A stretch of DNA of 9,964 bases from CAZDHT01 sp964505325 (GCA_964505325.1 CAZDHT010000207.1:1-9964), one strand, 5' to 3'. Counted from the stretch's first letter, positions 1 through 6,256 are shown. Numbers and translations are program-made. The notes: generated by a model from the letters alone, not told the origin.

Positions 1-1226
1 ATCAAGCTCGGCGCCGACGGCGGTATCCGCCTGGGCCTCTATCCCGGCCGATTCAAGGACGAGGTAAACTTCACCTATCCCCGTCCGATCTACATGGGCG
101 TCGCCCGCACGCATTACCTGACGTTCCTGTTCTACGACAAGAAGAAACCGGGGGAGCTGCGCGACTTCTTCATCGGCACGCAACGGCCGCTTCAGGCCTG
201 GGCGCCCGGCCGCTATTACCTCCGCGACACGCACTGCTTCGGCTACGCCGCCGAAAGCGACCCCGAACTCTACGACAAGGAGACGTGGAAGACCTGCCAG
301 AAGTACGACGAGACGCTCCACCACAGCATCAACGCGATTACCGCGAAGCTCGACGGCCACACCTACACCGTCACGCGCGACAGCTACGGCTTCTTCGCCT
401 GGGGCGATACGTTTCACTGGGCGTGGAACAAGAACACCCCGCACGACAAGAACATCTCCTGGGCGGGGAACTACTACGACTTCCCCAACGCGGCCCTGCT
501 CCAGTTCCTCCGCACCGACGAGAAGAAGTTCCGCGANNNNNNNNNNTGTTCACCTGCCACTACCATCCGCGGAAGCAGCTCATCGGCGCCTGCCGCTACT
601 GCCCGCCGCGCAACCACGTCGGCGTCGACAACGGCACGCCGTACGTGTCCAATGAATACAACCACAACAAGAGCCAGTGCGTGTTTGCCCATTACTACCT
701 GACCGGCGACCTGCGGACGCTGGACAACATCAAGCTGATGATGAACAACGGCTACGCGAACCGCGCCGCCGACCGCGGCTGGGCGTGGCGCGGGATCGGC
801 GCCCAGCTTGCACTGCTCTGGCAGAGCTACGAACTGACCCTCGACGAGAAGTACAGGACGCGCGCCGCCGGCATGGCCAAACGCGCCTGGTCCGGCCGCG
901 CCCGGAGCCAGAGCTTCTACGGCATCGCGCTCGAGGGGGTGGTCTACTACCACTGGATGACCGGCGACCCCGCCGCGAAGGCCGGCCTGCTCAAGATGAT
1001 CGGCGACCGGCGCGACGGCGGCCCGACCAAGGCGCTCGGCCTCGCCTACGCGTATTATCTCACCGGCGAGGACAGCTATCGGCAAGGAGCCCTGAAAGCG
1101 CTCGGCCGCCCCAAGTACACCCCGCGGCCGAAGAACTTCGGCATGCTGTACCGCAACGCCCCGTTCGCGTGGTACTACGTGTCGAACATCAAGAACAAGA
1201 GACCGGCTGTCAAAGAAGAGGAGTGA
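1..1226 (+). CDS. PcRGLX-like (exo-rhamnogalacturonan lyase type) toroid protein, 5' end missing
   Basis: The gene enters from the left edge already open, so its start and N-terminal domain are outside the window. It reads in frame 1 up to the N run at 537 and continues in frame 3 after it, ending at TGA 1224-1226. The visible part matches the layout I know for PcRGLX-like proteins. A beta-type stretch ('IRLGLYPGRF', then 'THYLTFLFYD') is followed by an alpha/alpha-barrel half with 'GFFAWGDTFHW', 'NYYDFPNAALLQFLRTDE', 'CHYHP', 'SNEYNH' and 'AHYYLTGD'. Those segments parallel the family pattern of NFGD, NxYD...QFLR, YHxxxxG, SNEHNYTTG and HYFLTGD. The founding fungal enzyme is an exo-acting rhamnogalacturonan lyase; many bacterial members have untested substrates. 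The GH20-like gene follows after 3 nt, which supports a glycan-degradation operon. Export cannot be judged without the N-terminus. The family call is from remembered motifs only. Confidence 0.6.
   Translation, partial: QARRRRRYPPGPLSRPIQGRGKLHLSPSDLHGRRPHALPDVPVLRQEETGGAARLLHRHATAASGLGARPLLPPRHALLRLRRRKRPRTLRQGDVEDLPEVRRDAPPQHQRDYREARRPHLHRHARQLRLLRLGRYVSLGVEQEHPARQEHLLGGELLRLPQRGPAPVPPHRREEVPRXXXXFTCHYHPRKQLIGACRYCPPRNHVGVDNGTPYVSNEYNHNKSQCVFAHYYLTGDLRTLDNIKLMMNNGYANRAADRGWAWRGIGAQLALLWQSYELTLDEKYRTRAAGMAKRAWSGRARSQSFYGIALEGVVYYHWMTGDPAAKAGLLKMIGDRRDGGPTKALGLAYAYYLTGEDSYRQGALKALGRPKYTPRPKNFGMLYRNAPFAWYYVSNIKNKRPAVKEEE
537..546. other. assembly gap (10 N) inside the PcRGLX-like gene
   Basis: Ten N bases. 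The reading frame before the gap (codons starting at 1, 4, ... 535) and after it (codons starting at 546, 549, ...) differ. The true missing length must therefore be 2 modulo 3 rather than 10, unless the gene is genuinely frameshifted. Confidence 0.97.
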
Positions 1227-1229
1227 TCC

Positions 1230-2711
1230 GTGCCCAAGCACGCGTTTGAACACCGCGGTGTGATGCTCGACCTGGCGCGGTTGACCGAGCGCCACGACTA
1301 CTACCGCTCGCTCCTGCCGCAACTGAAGGCGTGGGGCTACAACCTGCTGCATCTGCACTTCACCGACGACCAGGGCTGCGCGCTCAAGTTCCCGTCGCAT
1401 CCCGAGCTCGCCACGCCGCACGCTTACTCGCCCGGCGAGATGCGCGACTTCTGCACCGAGGCGCGACGCCACGGGCTCGAGGTCGTGCCCGAGATCGAAT
1501 GCTGGGGCCACACCGACTTCATCACGCGGCTCAAGAAGTACCGCCACCTGCGCGAGATTGACCAGGGCCCCGGCAGGTTCAGCGGGATGTGCGTGTTCGA
1601 GCCCGAAGCGAAGGGGATCCTCGAAGACCTGCTTCGTGACACAATGGAGGTCTTCGAGCCGCGTCTCATTCACGCCGGGCTCGACGAGGTGAACTTCGGG
1701 CACCACCCCACGTCGAGGAAGCTCCTCAAGCGGAAGAAGGCGAACNNNNNNNNNNACCGCCTCTTCGCCGAGCACATTCAGTGGTGCCACAAGGTCGTCA
1801 CCGGCCTCGGCGCCCGCATGGCGATGTGGGGCGATCACCTCCTGCCCGACCACGATGCGGAGGGCGTGGTGGCCGACGGCACGCCGGCCGACACGGTCAT
1901 CTTCGACTGGCACTACAGCCACGACTACGAGCCGAGCTCGATGGACTTCTTCATCGACCGCGGGTTCGAGGTTTACGGGGCGCCCGCGATCCAGCGATAC
2001 CGGAACCGAATCCTGTCGAGCTGGGAGAACTTCGCCAACCTGCGCCGGTTCTCGGGCTATGCGCTCCAGCGCCGCGCCAGGCGGCGCGGCAAGGGCTTCG
2101 TCAGCGGCATGGTCGTGACCGTGTGGTGTCCGTACCGCTATGTGCCGGGGACCATCGAGTACCCGCTCGCCGTTGCCGCGCGCCTCTTCGCATTCGAGGA
2201 CCCGGAGCCGCAGGATTTCGCCGAGGCGTTCGCCGCGGAGATGTGGGGCCTGCGTGGCAAGGCCGCCCGCGAGGTCGGCCGCACCGTCGACGCGCTCTAC
2301 CACGCGGCGCCGGCCATCGAGGAGTACGACCGGATTCTCTTCGGGCGCCACCTGCGGCGGCCGGCCGATGCGTTCTCGCGCGCCGACGTACAGTTCTGCC
2401 GCGAACTGCTTCCAGTGGTCCACGACGCGCGGCGCGTGCTGTCCGACGCCGCCGGACGCGCGAAACGGAACGCCGGCCGGCTGCGCGACCTGGCCGTGGC
2501 CGCGGACCTCCTCCAGACGCTCTACGCGTTCGGCGCCAGCGGACGCCGGCTCGAGCCGAACTGGAAGCGGGTGTGCGCCTCCATGCGGGCGGCGTGGAAG
2601 CGGACCCGCTACTGCGACGGACCCGACTACACGCGGGCGTCGGGCGCGACCCCGCGGGCGCGCGGCGACTACGATGCCATCATGCGCCACCTCAACCGGC
2701 TGGCAACGTGA
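1230..2711 (+). CDS. GH20-like beta-N-acetylhexosaminidase family glycosidase
   Basis: About 493 residues counting the N gap. The GTG start at 1230 is preceded by AGGAG at 1219-1223, 6 nt upstream, and lies 3 nt after the previous stop, so it is probably co-transcribed and translationally linked. GH20 TIM-barrel signatures appear in order: 'HRGVMLDLAR' (residues 8-17; R9 aligns with the sugar-binding arginine), 'LHLHFTDDQG' (40-49), 'EIECWGHTDF' (88-97; canonical EIDxPGH) and 'HAGLDEVNFG' (148-157). D152-E153 is the catalytic Asp-Glu pair of substrate-assisted hexosaminidases. After the gap come 'MAMWGDHLL' and 'VTVWCPY', plausible barrel strands, and then a helical C-terminal tail of about 150 residues. 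There is no signal peptide, so it should act in the cytoplasm on imported oligosaccharides. Several motifs deviate from classical enzymes (LDE for GDE, ECWGH for DMPGH), so it belongs to a divergent subgroup and the exact substrate is open. Confidence 0.8.
   Translation: MPKHAFEHRGVMLDLARLTERHDYYRSLLPQLKAWGYNLLHLHFTDDQGCALKFPSHPELATPHAYSPGEMRDFCTEARRHGLEVVPEIECWGHTDFITRLKKYRHLREIDQGPGRFSGMCVFEPEAKGILEDLLRDTMEVFEPRLIHAGLDEVNFGHHPTSRKLLKRKKANXXXXRLFAEHIQWCHKVVTGLGARMAMWGDHLLPDHDAEGVVADGTPADTVIFDWHYSHDYEPSSMDFFIDRGFEVYGAPAIQRYRNRILSSWENFANLRRFSGYALQRRARRRGKGFVSGMVVTVWCPYRYVPGTIEYPLAVAARLFAFEDPEPQDFAEAFAAEMWGLRGKAAREVGRTVDALYHAAPAIEEYDRILFGRHLRRPADAFSRADVQFCRELLPVVHDARRVLSDAAGRAKRNAGRLRDLAVAADLLQTLYAFGASGRRLEPNWKRVCASMRAAWKRTRYCDGPDYTRASGATPRARGDYDAIMRHLNRLAT
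1746..1755. other. assembly gap (10 N) inside the GH20-like gene
   Basis: Ten N bases falling at about codons 173-176, shortly after the catalytic Asp-Glu motif. The frame is the same on both sides, so the missing length is compatible with 10, or any length equal to 1 modulo 3. Confidence 0.97.
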
Positions 2712-2719
2712 GGCGCCCT

Positions 2720-3193
2720 ATGCAGCGAACGGCCACTATCGAATCTTCCATCGGCCGGATCGGAGTCACGGCGAAGGGGCGCGGCATTGTCGAGATCCGG
2801 TTGCGCGCGCGGAAGAAGATCCCGGTGCCTCGTTCGCGCGACCGCGGCGCCGGACACCTGCGGCGCGCGTGTGGCCAACTTCGCGAGTACTTCGCGGGCA
2901 AGCGGAAGCGCTTTAGTCTGCCGCTCGACCTCTCGTCGGGCACGCTATTCCAGCGGAGAGTCTGGCGCGCCTGCGCCCGCATCCCGCACGGCGAGACGCG
3001 CTCCTACGCCGAGCTGGCCGAGCTGGTCGGGTGCCCGCACGGGGCGCGCGCCGTGGGGCAGGTGATGGGCTCGAATCCCGTTCCAATCGTGGTGCCGTGT
3101 CACCGGGTGATCCGGTCGGACGGTTCCCTGGGCGGATTCGGCTCGGGCCTGCCGGTCAAGAGAAAACTGCTTCGAATCGAAGGGGTGCTCTAG
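2720..3193 (+). CDS. ogt: methylated-DNA--[protein]-cysteine S-methyltransferase (MGMT/Ogt)
   Basis: A 157-residue suicide repair protein that transfers the alkyl group from O6-alkylguanine in DNA to its own cysteine. The active-site motif 'PCHRV' is at residues 126-130, making Cys127 the acceptor. The winged-helix DNA-binding part shows 'FQRRVWRACARIPHGETRSYAELAELVG' features, and 'GARAVGQVMGSNP' (108-120) carries the arginine finger (R110). The C-terminal 'GGFGSGLPVKRKLLRIEG' is also typical. The N-terminal domain is short, as in Ogt proteins. ATG 2720 is preferred because GAGG (2710-2713) sits 6 nt upstream. An in-frame GTG at 2708 overlaps the preceding TGA (GTGA) and is a possible alternative adding four residues. 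It follows the GH20-like gene by 8 nt and so probably shares its transcript, without an obvious functional link to glycan use. Confidence 0.93.
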   Translation: MQRTATIESSIGRIGVTAKGRGIVEIRLRARKKIPVPRSRDRGAGHLRRACGQLREYFAGKRKRFSLPLDLSSGTLFQRRVWRACARIPHGETRSYAELAELVGCPHGARAVGQVMGSNPVPIVVPCHRVIRSDGSLGGFGSGLPVKRKLLRIEGVL

Positions 3194-3270
3194 CGGCTCC
3201 TGAGTCGTAAGCCCTTCCCGTGTATGAACCTATAATCAGGATTGTGATGGCGATTACGACGGAAACGCCG

Positions 3271-4116
3271 CTAGTCTTCCGGCTCCTTCTTGGGCGGAGG
3301 GACGATAACGTTGACCGCGTCGTCGAACGGCGTCCCGTCGAAGTAGCGCTTGAGAAGCTCCTCCACCTTCTCGTCGAGAAGGCGGGCGGTGGCGTATTTC
3401 TCACCGATCTTGGTGATCGCATCGGTCAAGCCACGCGGAGGCACCCCCAGCCGGATGCCGTTGCTGTAGCATTTCTGCAGGAACTCCCGCTGGAACGCGA
3501 GTGACGGAGAGACCTTGCTGATCACGCCGTACATCTGTCTGATGTACGCCGGGTTCTCCCCGCGATTGACCTCGTCGAGCGCCCAGCCGATGAAGTCCCG
3601 GCGCCGCTTGCCGACCAGACCATTGTCCGACACTTCGGCCGCCAGCTTGAGAATCGGAACCGGCGACGCATACCGCGACGCGTTGTTAAGCAGCGATTCG
3701 AGGAAGAATGCTTTGTCCGCTGGGGGGTAGCTGGACTCCAGGATCTCCTTCAGCGCGGTCCGGAGGTCGAGGAGCTTCGCGCCGCGGATCAGCGCGTCGA
3801 GCGCCGCCCCGAAGTACCGGAGCTGCTCCGCTTGCTTCAGGCGGCGGCCGCTCGTCAATAGCTCCTTGGCGAGGACCTCCGCCGGCTTGACGTCGAGCAA
3901 GTACGCCCGTCGCAGGTAGACCAACGCGAAGTCGAGGGCCACCTTGTCTTTCGCCTTGATCTCTTTGCCCTTGAGGCGCGTGCGGAGCTCGATCGCCAAG
4001 CGGCGTTCTGCGGTGGTCGCGCCCGGCGTGGCGCCCAACAGCGCTCCATCCGCCAGAACGACGCTCAGGAAAGCCGCCGCAAACACGAATCCCTTGACGG
4101 CGCCGATTCGCCTCAT
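3271..4116 (-). CDS. exported alpha-helical protein of unknown function
   Basis: A 281-residue protein I do not recognise. The ATG at 4116 has GGGAGG at 4125-4130, 8 nt upstream. The N-terminus looks like a Sec signal peptide: a basic start (MRRIGAVKG), a hydrophobic core (residues about 9-21, FVFAAAFLSVVLA) and small residues before a likely cleavage at about 21-32. The mature part is almost wholly predicted helix, rich in Leu, Ala, Lys, Arg and Glu, with repeated Leu/Ala-rich blocks ('LAIELRTRLKGKE', 'EVLAKELLTSGRRL', 'VEELLKRYF') that could form a helical-repeat fold. It ends in a charged, proline-rich tail (PPPKKEPED). There are no cysteines typical of a lipobox and no catalytic motif. 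It probably resides in the periplasm or equivalent. It lies 40 nt downstream of the 35-residue basic gene on the same strand, so the two may form an operon, and it faces the MGMT gene tail to tail. Confidence 0.82.
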   Translation of the reverse strand: MRRIGAVKGFVFAAAFLSVVLADGALLGATPGATTAERRLAIELRTRLKGKEIKAKDKVALDFALVYLRRAYLLDVKPAEVLAKELLTSGRRLKQAEQLRYFGAALDALIRGAKLLDLRTALKEILESSYPPADKAFFLESLLNNASRYASPVPILKLAAEVSDNGLVGKRRRDFIGWALDEVNRGENPAYIRQMYGVISKVSPSLAFQREFLQKCYSNGIRLGVPPRGLTDAITKIGEKYATARLLDEKVEELLKRYFDGTPFDDAVNVIVPPPKKEPED

Positions 4117-4132
4117 CGTGCGTTCCTCCCAT

Positions 4133-4151
4133 CCGGGCCCGGTCGGCCCGG
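4133..4151 (-). other. GC-rich intercistronic stem-loop
   Basis: A perfect 7-bp stem (CCGGGCC at 4133-4139 pairing with GGCCCGG at 4145-4151) with a 5-nt loop. It lies between the 35-residue gene and the exported-protein gene, just upstream of the latter's ribosome binding site. There is no T-tract after it on the minus strand, so it is not a standard intrinsic terminator. A role in transcript processing or differential expression is only a guess. Confidence 0.45.
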
Positions 4152-4156
4152 CAGAC

Positions 4157-4264
4157 TTACCAGTTCTTCCGCCTTCCTTTCCGCCTGCCGTCGTTGGGCT
4201 TCCGGCCGTGGCAGGCCTTCTTGCTCCGCCAGTTCAGCCGGTCTCTTCTGCGATCTTTCGCCAT
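4157..4264 (-). CDS. 35-residue highly basic small protein
   Basis: A tiny open reading frame with unusually complete signals. The ATG at 4264 is preceded, on the minus strand, by an AGAGGA Shine-Dalgarno about 8 nt upstream and a TATACT -10 box at 4288-4283. The product begins MAKDRRRDRLNWRSKK and ends GRRKGRRKNW, with well over a third Arg plus Lys, one Cys and one His, and no hydrophobic segment. Size and composition recall very small RNA-binding or ribosome-associated proteins; the bTHX (Thx) protein also begins MxKGDRRTRRGK. I cannot establish homology by eye. It is followed after 40 nt by the exported-protein gene. A nucleic-acid- or ribosome-binding role is inference from charge alone. 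Confidence 0.62.
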   Translation of the reverse strand: MAKDRRRDRLNWRSKKACHGRKPNDGRRKGRRKNW

Positions 4265-4282
4265 GCGTGGTTCCTCTCGTAT

Positions 4283-4288
4283 AGTATA
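4283..4288 (-). promoter_or_regulatory. -10 box for the 35-residue gene
   Basis: On the minus strand this reads TATACT, five of six to the sigma-70 consensus. It implies a transcription start near 4276 and a leader of roughly 12 nt containing the AGAGGA ribosome binding site. At 17 bp upstream the sequence is AAGGAA, a poor -35, so an activator or relaxed -35 recognition would be needed. Confidence 0.45.
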
Positions 4289-4388
4289 CCGCCCGGCGCG
4301 GTATGTTCCTTCAGTCCACTGTACGTCGAGGACAGGGTAAGCGATACAGTCGGGGATGTCAAGGAACAAGCCGATGCATGTTTCCGGG

Positions 4389-4430
4389 GGCGCAAATTCA
4401 ATGTCCCACGTGGGACATTTGATTTGCGCC
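4389..4430. repeat. 42-bp near-perfect palindrome between divergent genes
   Basis: The two-fold axis lies between 4409 and 4410. The inner 20 bp (4400-4419) form a perfect palindrome centred on GTCCCACGTGGGAC. The outer arms (GGCGCAAAT / ATTTGCGCC) are also exact, with only two unmatched positions between inner and outer parts, one of them G-T. There is no loop, which favours a DNA-level site or cruciform over an RNA hairpin. It is followed immediately by a small GTCC-GAAA-GGAC hairpin (4431-4442). It sits about midway between the minus-strand -10 at 4283 and the plus-strand -35 at 4471. It could be an operator for both genes or a copy of a dispersed palindromic repeat. Confidence 0.8.
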
Positions 4431-4470
4431 GTCCGAAAGGACCACGCGGACCTCTCGCTCTGCGCTGCAA

Positions 4471-4499
4471 TTTCCACGGGGACGATCCTCCTGTATAAT
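4471..4499 (+). promoter_or_regulatory. sigma-70-type promoter of the DUF2099 gene
   Basis: A perfect TATAAT -10 at 4494-4499 with TTTCCA (4 of 6 to TTGACA) 17 bp upstream at 4471-4476. The expected start is near 4506, giving a short leader that contains the GAGGTG ribosome binding site at 4515-4520. Confidence 0.65.
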
Positions 4500-4528
4500 G
4501 CCCGCCGGTAACTCGAGGTGACGGCAGG

Positions 4529-5539
4529 ATGAACGTCGAAGAGCTCTTCCGCCAGGTCGGCGTGGATAGAGACCGATACGACGATCTCCACATCACCCGC
4601 ATGCTCCATGCGTTCGTGGCCGTGTCGAACGGCGAGGTCGTCGAGGTTACGGAGCCGCTCCTCGAGTACTGCCCGTTGGTCTCCGTTCTGTACCGCCAGT
4701 GGGACGAGCTGAAGGACCGTGCGGCCCGGAAGAAGCTGATCGCCGAGATGACGGGCGAGAAGATCGCGCAGTTCGGCCATTTCACCGAGCGGCGCGAACT
4801 CGAACGGGGTCGCATCGCCGTCCCGTACGGCGCGTCCGAGATGATGATGTTCGCCATGCGCCGGGGCGCCGTCGACTGCGCGGTGACCGTCTGCGACGGG
4901 GCGGGCACGGTGATCGCGGACCGTCCGGAGCTCGTCCAGGGCATCGGGGCGCGGATGAACGGGCTGTTCTACACCTCTCGTATTCCCGCGACGATCAAGC
5001 GGCTCGAAGGGCACGGCTGCCACGTCGTGTTCCCCGACACGGCCGCCATCGATCAGGCCGCCGGGACCCGGAGCGCGGCGGAGTTGGGCTACCGGAACAT
5101 CGCGGTCACCGTCAACGGCTACCTCGGCGGCGGCCTGGCGGAGTTGGCGGACGTCGAACGGGAGCACGGTGTGTGCGTCACGTGCATCGTCGTCTGCACA
5201 ACCGGCGCCCCCCGCGAGCGGGTCGAGGAAATCCGTGACCACGCCGACATGGTGTGGAGCTGCGCCTCGGCGAGCGTACGCGAAGTCGTGGGCAGGGCAT
5301 CGGCCATTCAGGTCTCCACAGCAATACCCGTATTTGCAGTGACGGAAAAGGGCGTCAAGTTCCTTGCCTCCTACTGCTCCGAGCCGGATGTCTTCGAGCA
5401 ATTGGACCTAACGAAGCAATACCTCATCGCCGGGAACTGCGACGGCACGCCCGTACGGATGGGCGGAATGAACACGTTCATCACCGAATCCGAACTCCCC
5501 GTTCGCAGCAGAAGGGAGCCGCGGCCTTTGACCGAGTAG
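4529..5539 (+). CDS. DUF2099 family protein (methanogenesis marker 8-like)
   Basis: A 336-residue protein of the family I know as DUF2099 / putative methanogenesis marker 8 (TIGR03275 type). Its biochemical role is not established. Recognisable blocks are 'EPLLEYCPL' (42-50), 'VPYGASEMMMFAMRRG' (98-113), 'CDGAGTVIADRPELVQGIGARM' (122-143), 'AIDQAAGTRSAAELGYRNIAVTV' (173-195), 'ADMVWSCASASVREVVG' (239-255) and 'IPVFAVTEKG' (266-275). There are conserved-looking cysteines at 48, 122, 223 and 245. The ATG at 4529 has GAGGTG 8 nt upstream and a strong promoter just before it. No signal peptide or membrane segment is seen, so it is cytoplasmic. It ends exactly where the convergent GIY-YIG gene ends. 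No methanogenesis or other C1 gene lies nearby, so the context gives no function. The match rests on remembered family motifs. Confidence 0.72.
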   Translation: MNVEELFRQVGVDRDRYDDLHITRMLHAFVAVSNGEVVEVTEPLLEYCPLVSVLYRQWDELKDRAARKKLIAEMTGEKIAQFGHFTERRELERGRIAVPYGASEMMMFAMRRGAVDCAVTVCDGAGTVIADRPELVQGIGARMNGLFYTSRIPATIKRLEGHGCHVVFPDTAAIDQAAGTRSAAELGYRNIAVTVNGYLGGGLAELADVEREHGVCVTCIVVCTTGAPRERVEEIRDHADMVWSCASASVREVVGRASAIQVSTAIPVFAVTEKGVKFLASYCSEPDVFEQLDLTKQYLIAGNCDGTPVRMGGMNTFITESELPVRSRREPRPLTE

Positions 5540-5546
5540 TCAGGCC
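5523..5546. other. imperfect hairpin over two abutting stop codons
   Basis: GGCCT (5523-5527) pairs with AGGCC (5542-5546) and GAC (5530-5532) with GTC (5539-5541), with a TT bulge and a 6-nt loop. It spans the TAG of the DUF2099 gene and the TGA of the convergent GIY-YIG gene. No T-tract is present on either side, so a terminator role is doubtful. Confidence 0.3.
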
Positions 5547-5898
5547 TCGTCGCCGGGCTGCGGCAGTTCGGGCGTGTAGAACAGGTGCCCGGGGCAGCGG
5601 CAGTCCGAGGCCCCAAAGCCGGGCACGACCAGCTCGAACATCTCGCCGAGTTCCGCCGCCAGCTTGCACTCCTGCCGCTTTGGGCCCGGCGCGACCACCG
5701 CTCCGATCATTTCGGCCCGGCTCGATAGATAATCGATATGCCAGCGCAGCGGTTTCTTCTTGCGAGCGTGCCGTTCCAGGCGCTTCTCCAGGTTCCGCTG
5801 GGCGCTCCCCACGTACAGATAGACCCCCGCCTCGAACCGGAACCGCCCCAGCCGACCCACGCGGATCACCCGCGCCCGCGCCAACCGAAACACCGCGA
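5540..5898 (-). CDS. GIY-YIG nuclease-superfamily protein (COG1833/DUF123 type), 5' end in gap
   Basis: 118 residues are visible before the stop; the N-terminus lies in the 100-N gap. The sequence follows the DUF123 pattern closely: 'RVGRLGRFRFEAGVYLYVGSA' (the YVG of 'YLYVGSA' is the YIG element), 'RLERHARKKKPLRWHIDYL' (arginine helix plus HWHIDYL-like block), an 'ECKLA' with the candidate catalytic Glu, and 'VPGFGASDCRCPGHLFY' near the C-terminus. The first half of the name motif (G-x-Y, expected just before 'AVFRL') is what is missing, so only some 10-25 residues are probably lost. Family members are 120-160 residues and are predicted small endonucleases. A physiological role is not settled. 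It is convergent with the DUF2099 gene with no spacer. Confidence 0.85.
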
Positions 5899-5998
5899 NN
5901 NNNNNNNNNNNNNNNNNNNNNNNNNNNNNNNNNNNNNNNNNNNNNNNNNNNNNNNNNNNNNNNNNNNNNNNNNNNNNNNNNNNNNNNNNNNNNNNNNN
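5899..5998. other. assembly gap (100 N)
   Basis: One hundred N bases, a usual placeholder for a gap of unknown size. It removes the start of the GIY-YIG gene. The open frame that appears to run through it on the minus strand into 5999-6286 should not be trusted. Confidence 0.97.
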
Positions 5999-6025
5999 CC
6001 GCCCTGCCCGGTCGCGGGCGCCCAA

Positions 6026-6058
6026 CAAGGTGTCTAGCACCTTGACTGGCACCTTGAC
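6026..6058. repeat. short repeat element: CAAGGTG hairpin plus GCACCTTGAC direct repeat
   Basis: CAAGGTG (6026-6032) and CACCTTG (6038-6044) form a perfect 7-bp stem with a TCTAG loop. GCACCTTGAC occurs twice, at 6037-6046 and 6049-6058, a 12-bp period. The AAGGTG-N5-CAC pattern recurs on the minus strand at 9596-9582. It looks like a member of a small dispersed palindromic repeat family, placed in non-coding DNA between the GIY-YIG gene and the helicase gene. Confidence 0.55.
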
Positions 6059-6141
6059 CACACTGAGTGCTCTTGGTGGAGCAGTGAACGCCGCCATCTG
6101 CTCCGGTCTCCCTCCTGCGGACCTCTTCCGGCCCGGTGGCG

Positions 6142-6171
6142 ATCTTAGGCCAGCCGCCTTGTCTTTGTCAA
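6142..6171 (-). promoter_or_regulatory. possible minus-strand promoter facing the GIY-YIG gene
   Basis: On the minus strand a perfect TTGACA -35 (6171-6166) is followed after 18 bp by TAAGAT (6147-6142, 4 of 6 to TATAAT). It points toward the gap and the GIY-YIG gene. A leader of at least 140 nt, containing the CACCTTGAC repeat, would separate it from the coding start. Confidence 0.4.
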
Positions 6172-6227
6172 GCGTCTGAGAGCAGGCGACGCCGTTCGTG
6201 TTAGCTTGAGCCGTGGCTCGTATTGTG

Positions 6228-6256
6228 TTGAAGCGGCGCGCGGTCGGGCATATAAT
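6228..6256 (+). promoter_or_regulatory. promoter of the XPB-type helicase gene
   Basis: TTGAAG (-35, 6228-6233, 4 of 6) and a perfect TATAAT (-10, 6251-6256) with a 17-bp spacer. The predicted start near 6263 leaves only about 5 nt before the ATG at 6268, so the transcript would be almost leaderless. Confidence 0.6.

Noticed and set aside
474..2690. A very long open frame on the minus strand opposite the PcRGLX-like and GH20-like genes
   Set aside because: It is antisense to genes with clear family motifs, runs through two N gaps, and has the Arg/Pro/Ala/Val-rich composition expected of a shadow frame in GC-rich DNA.
3220..3240. TATAAT at 3231 as a promoter
   Set aside because: There is no acceptable -35 at 16-18 bp upstream and no plus-strand gene follows; it lies between two convergent genes.
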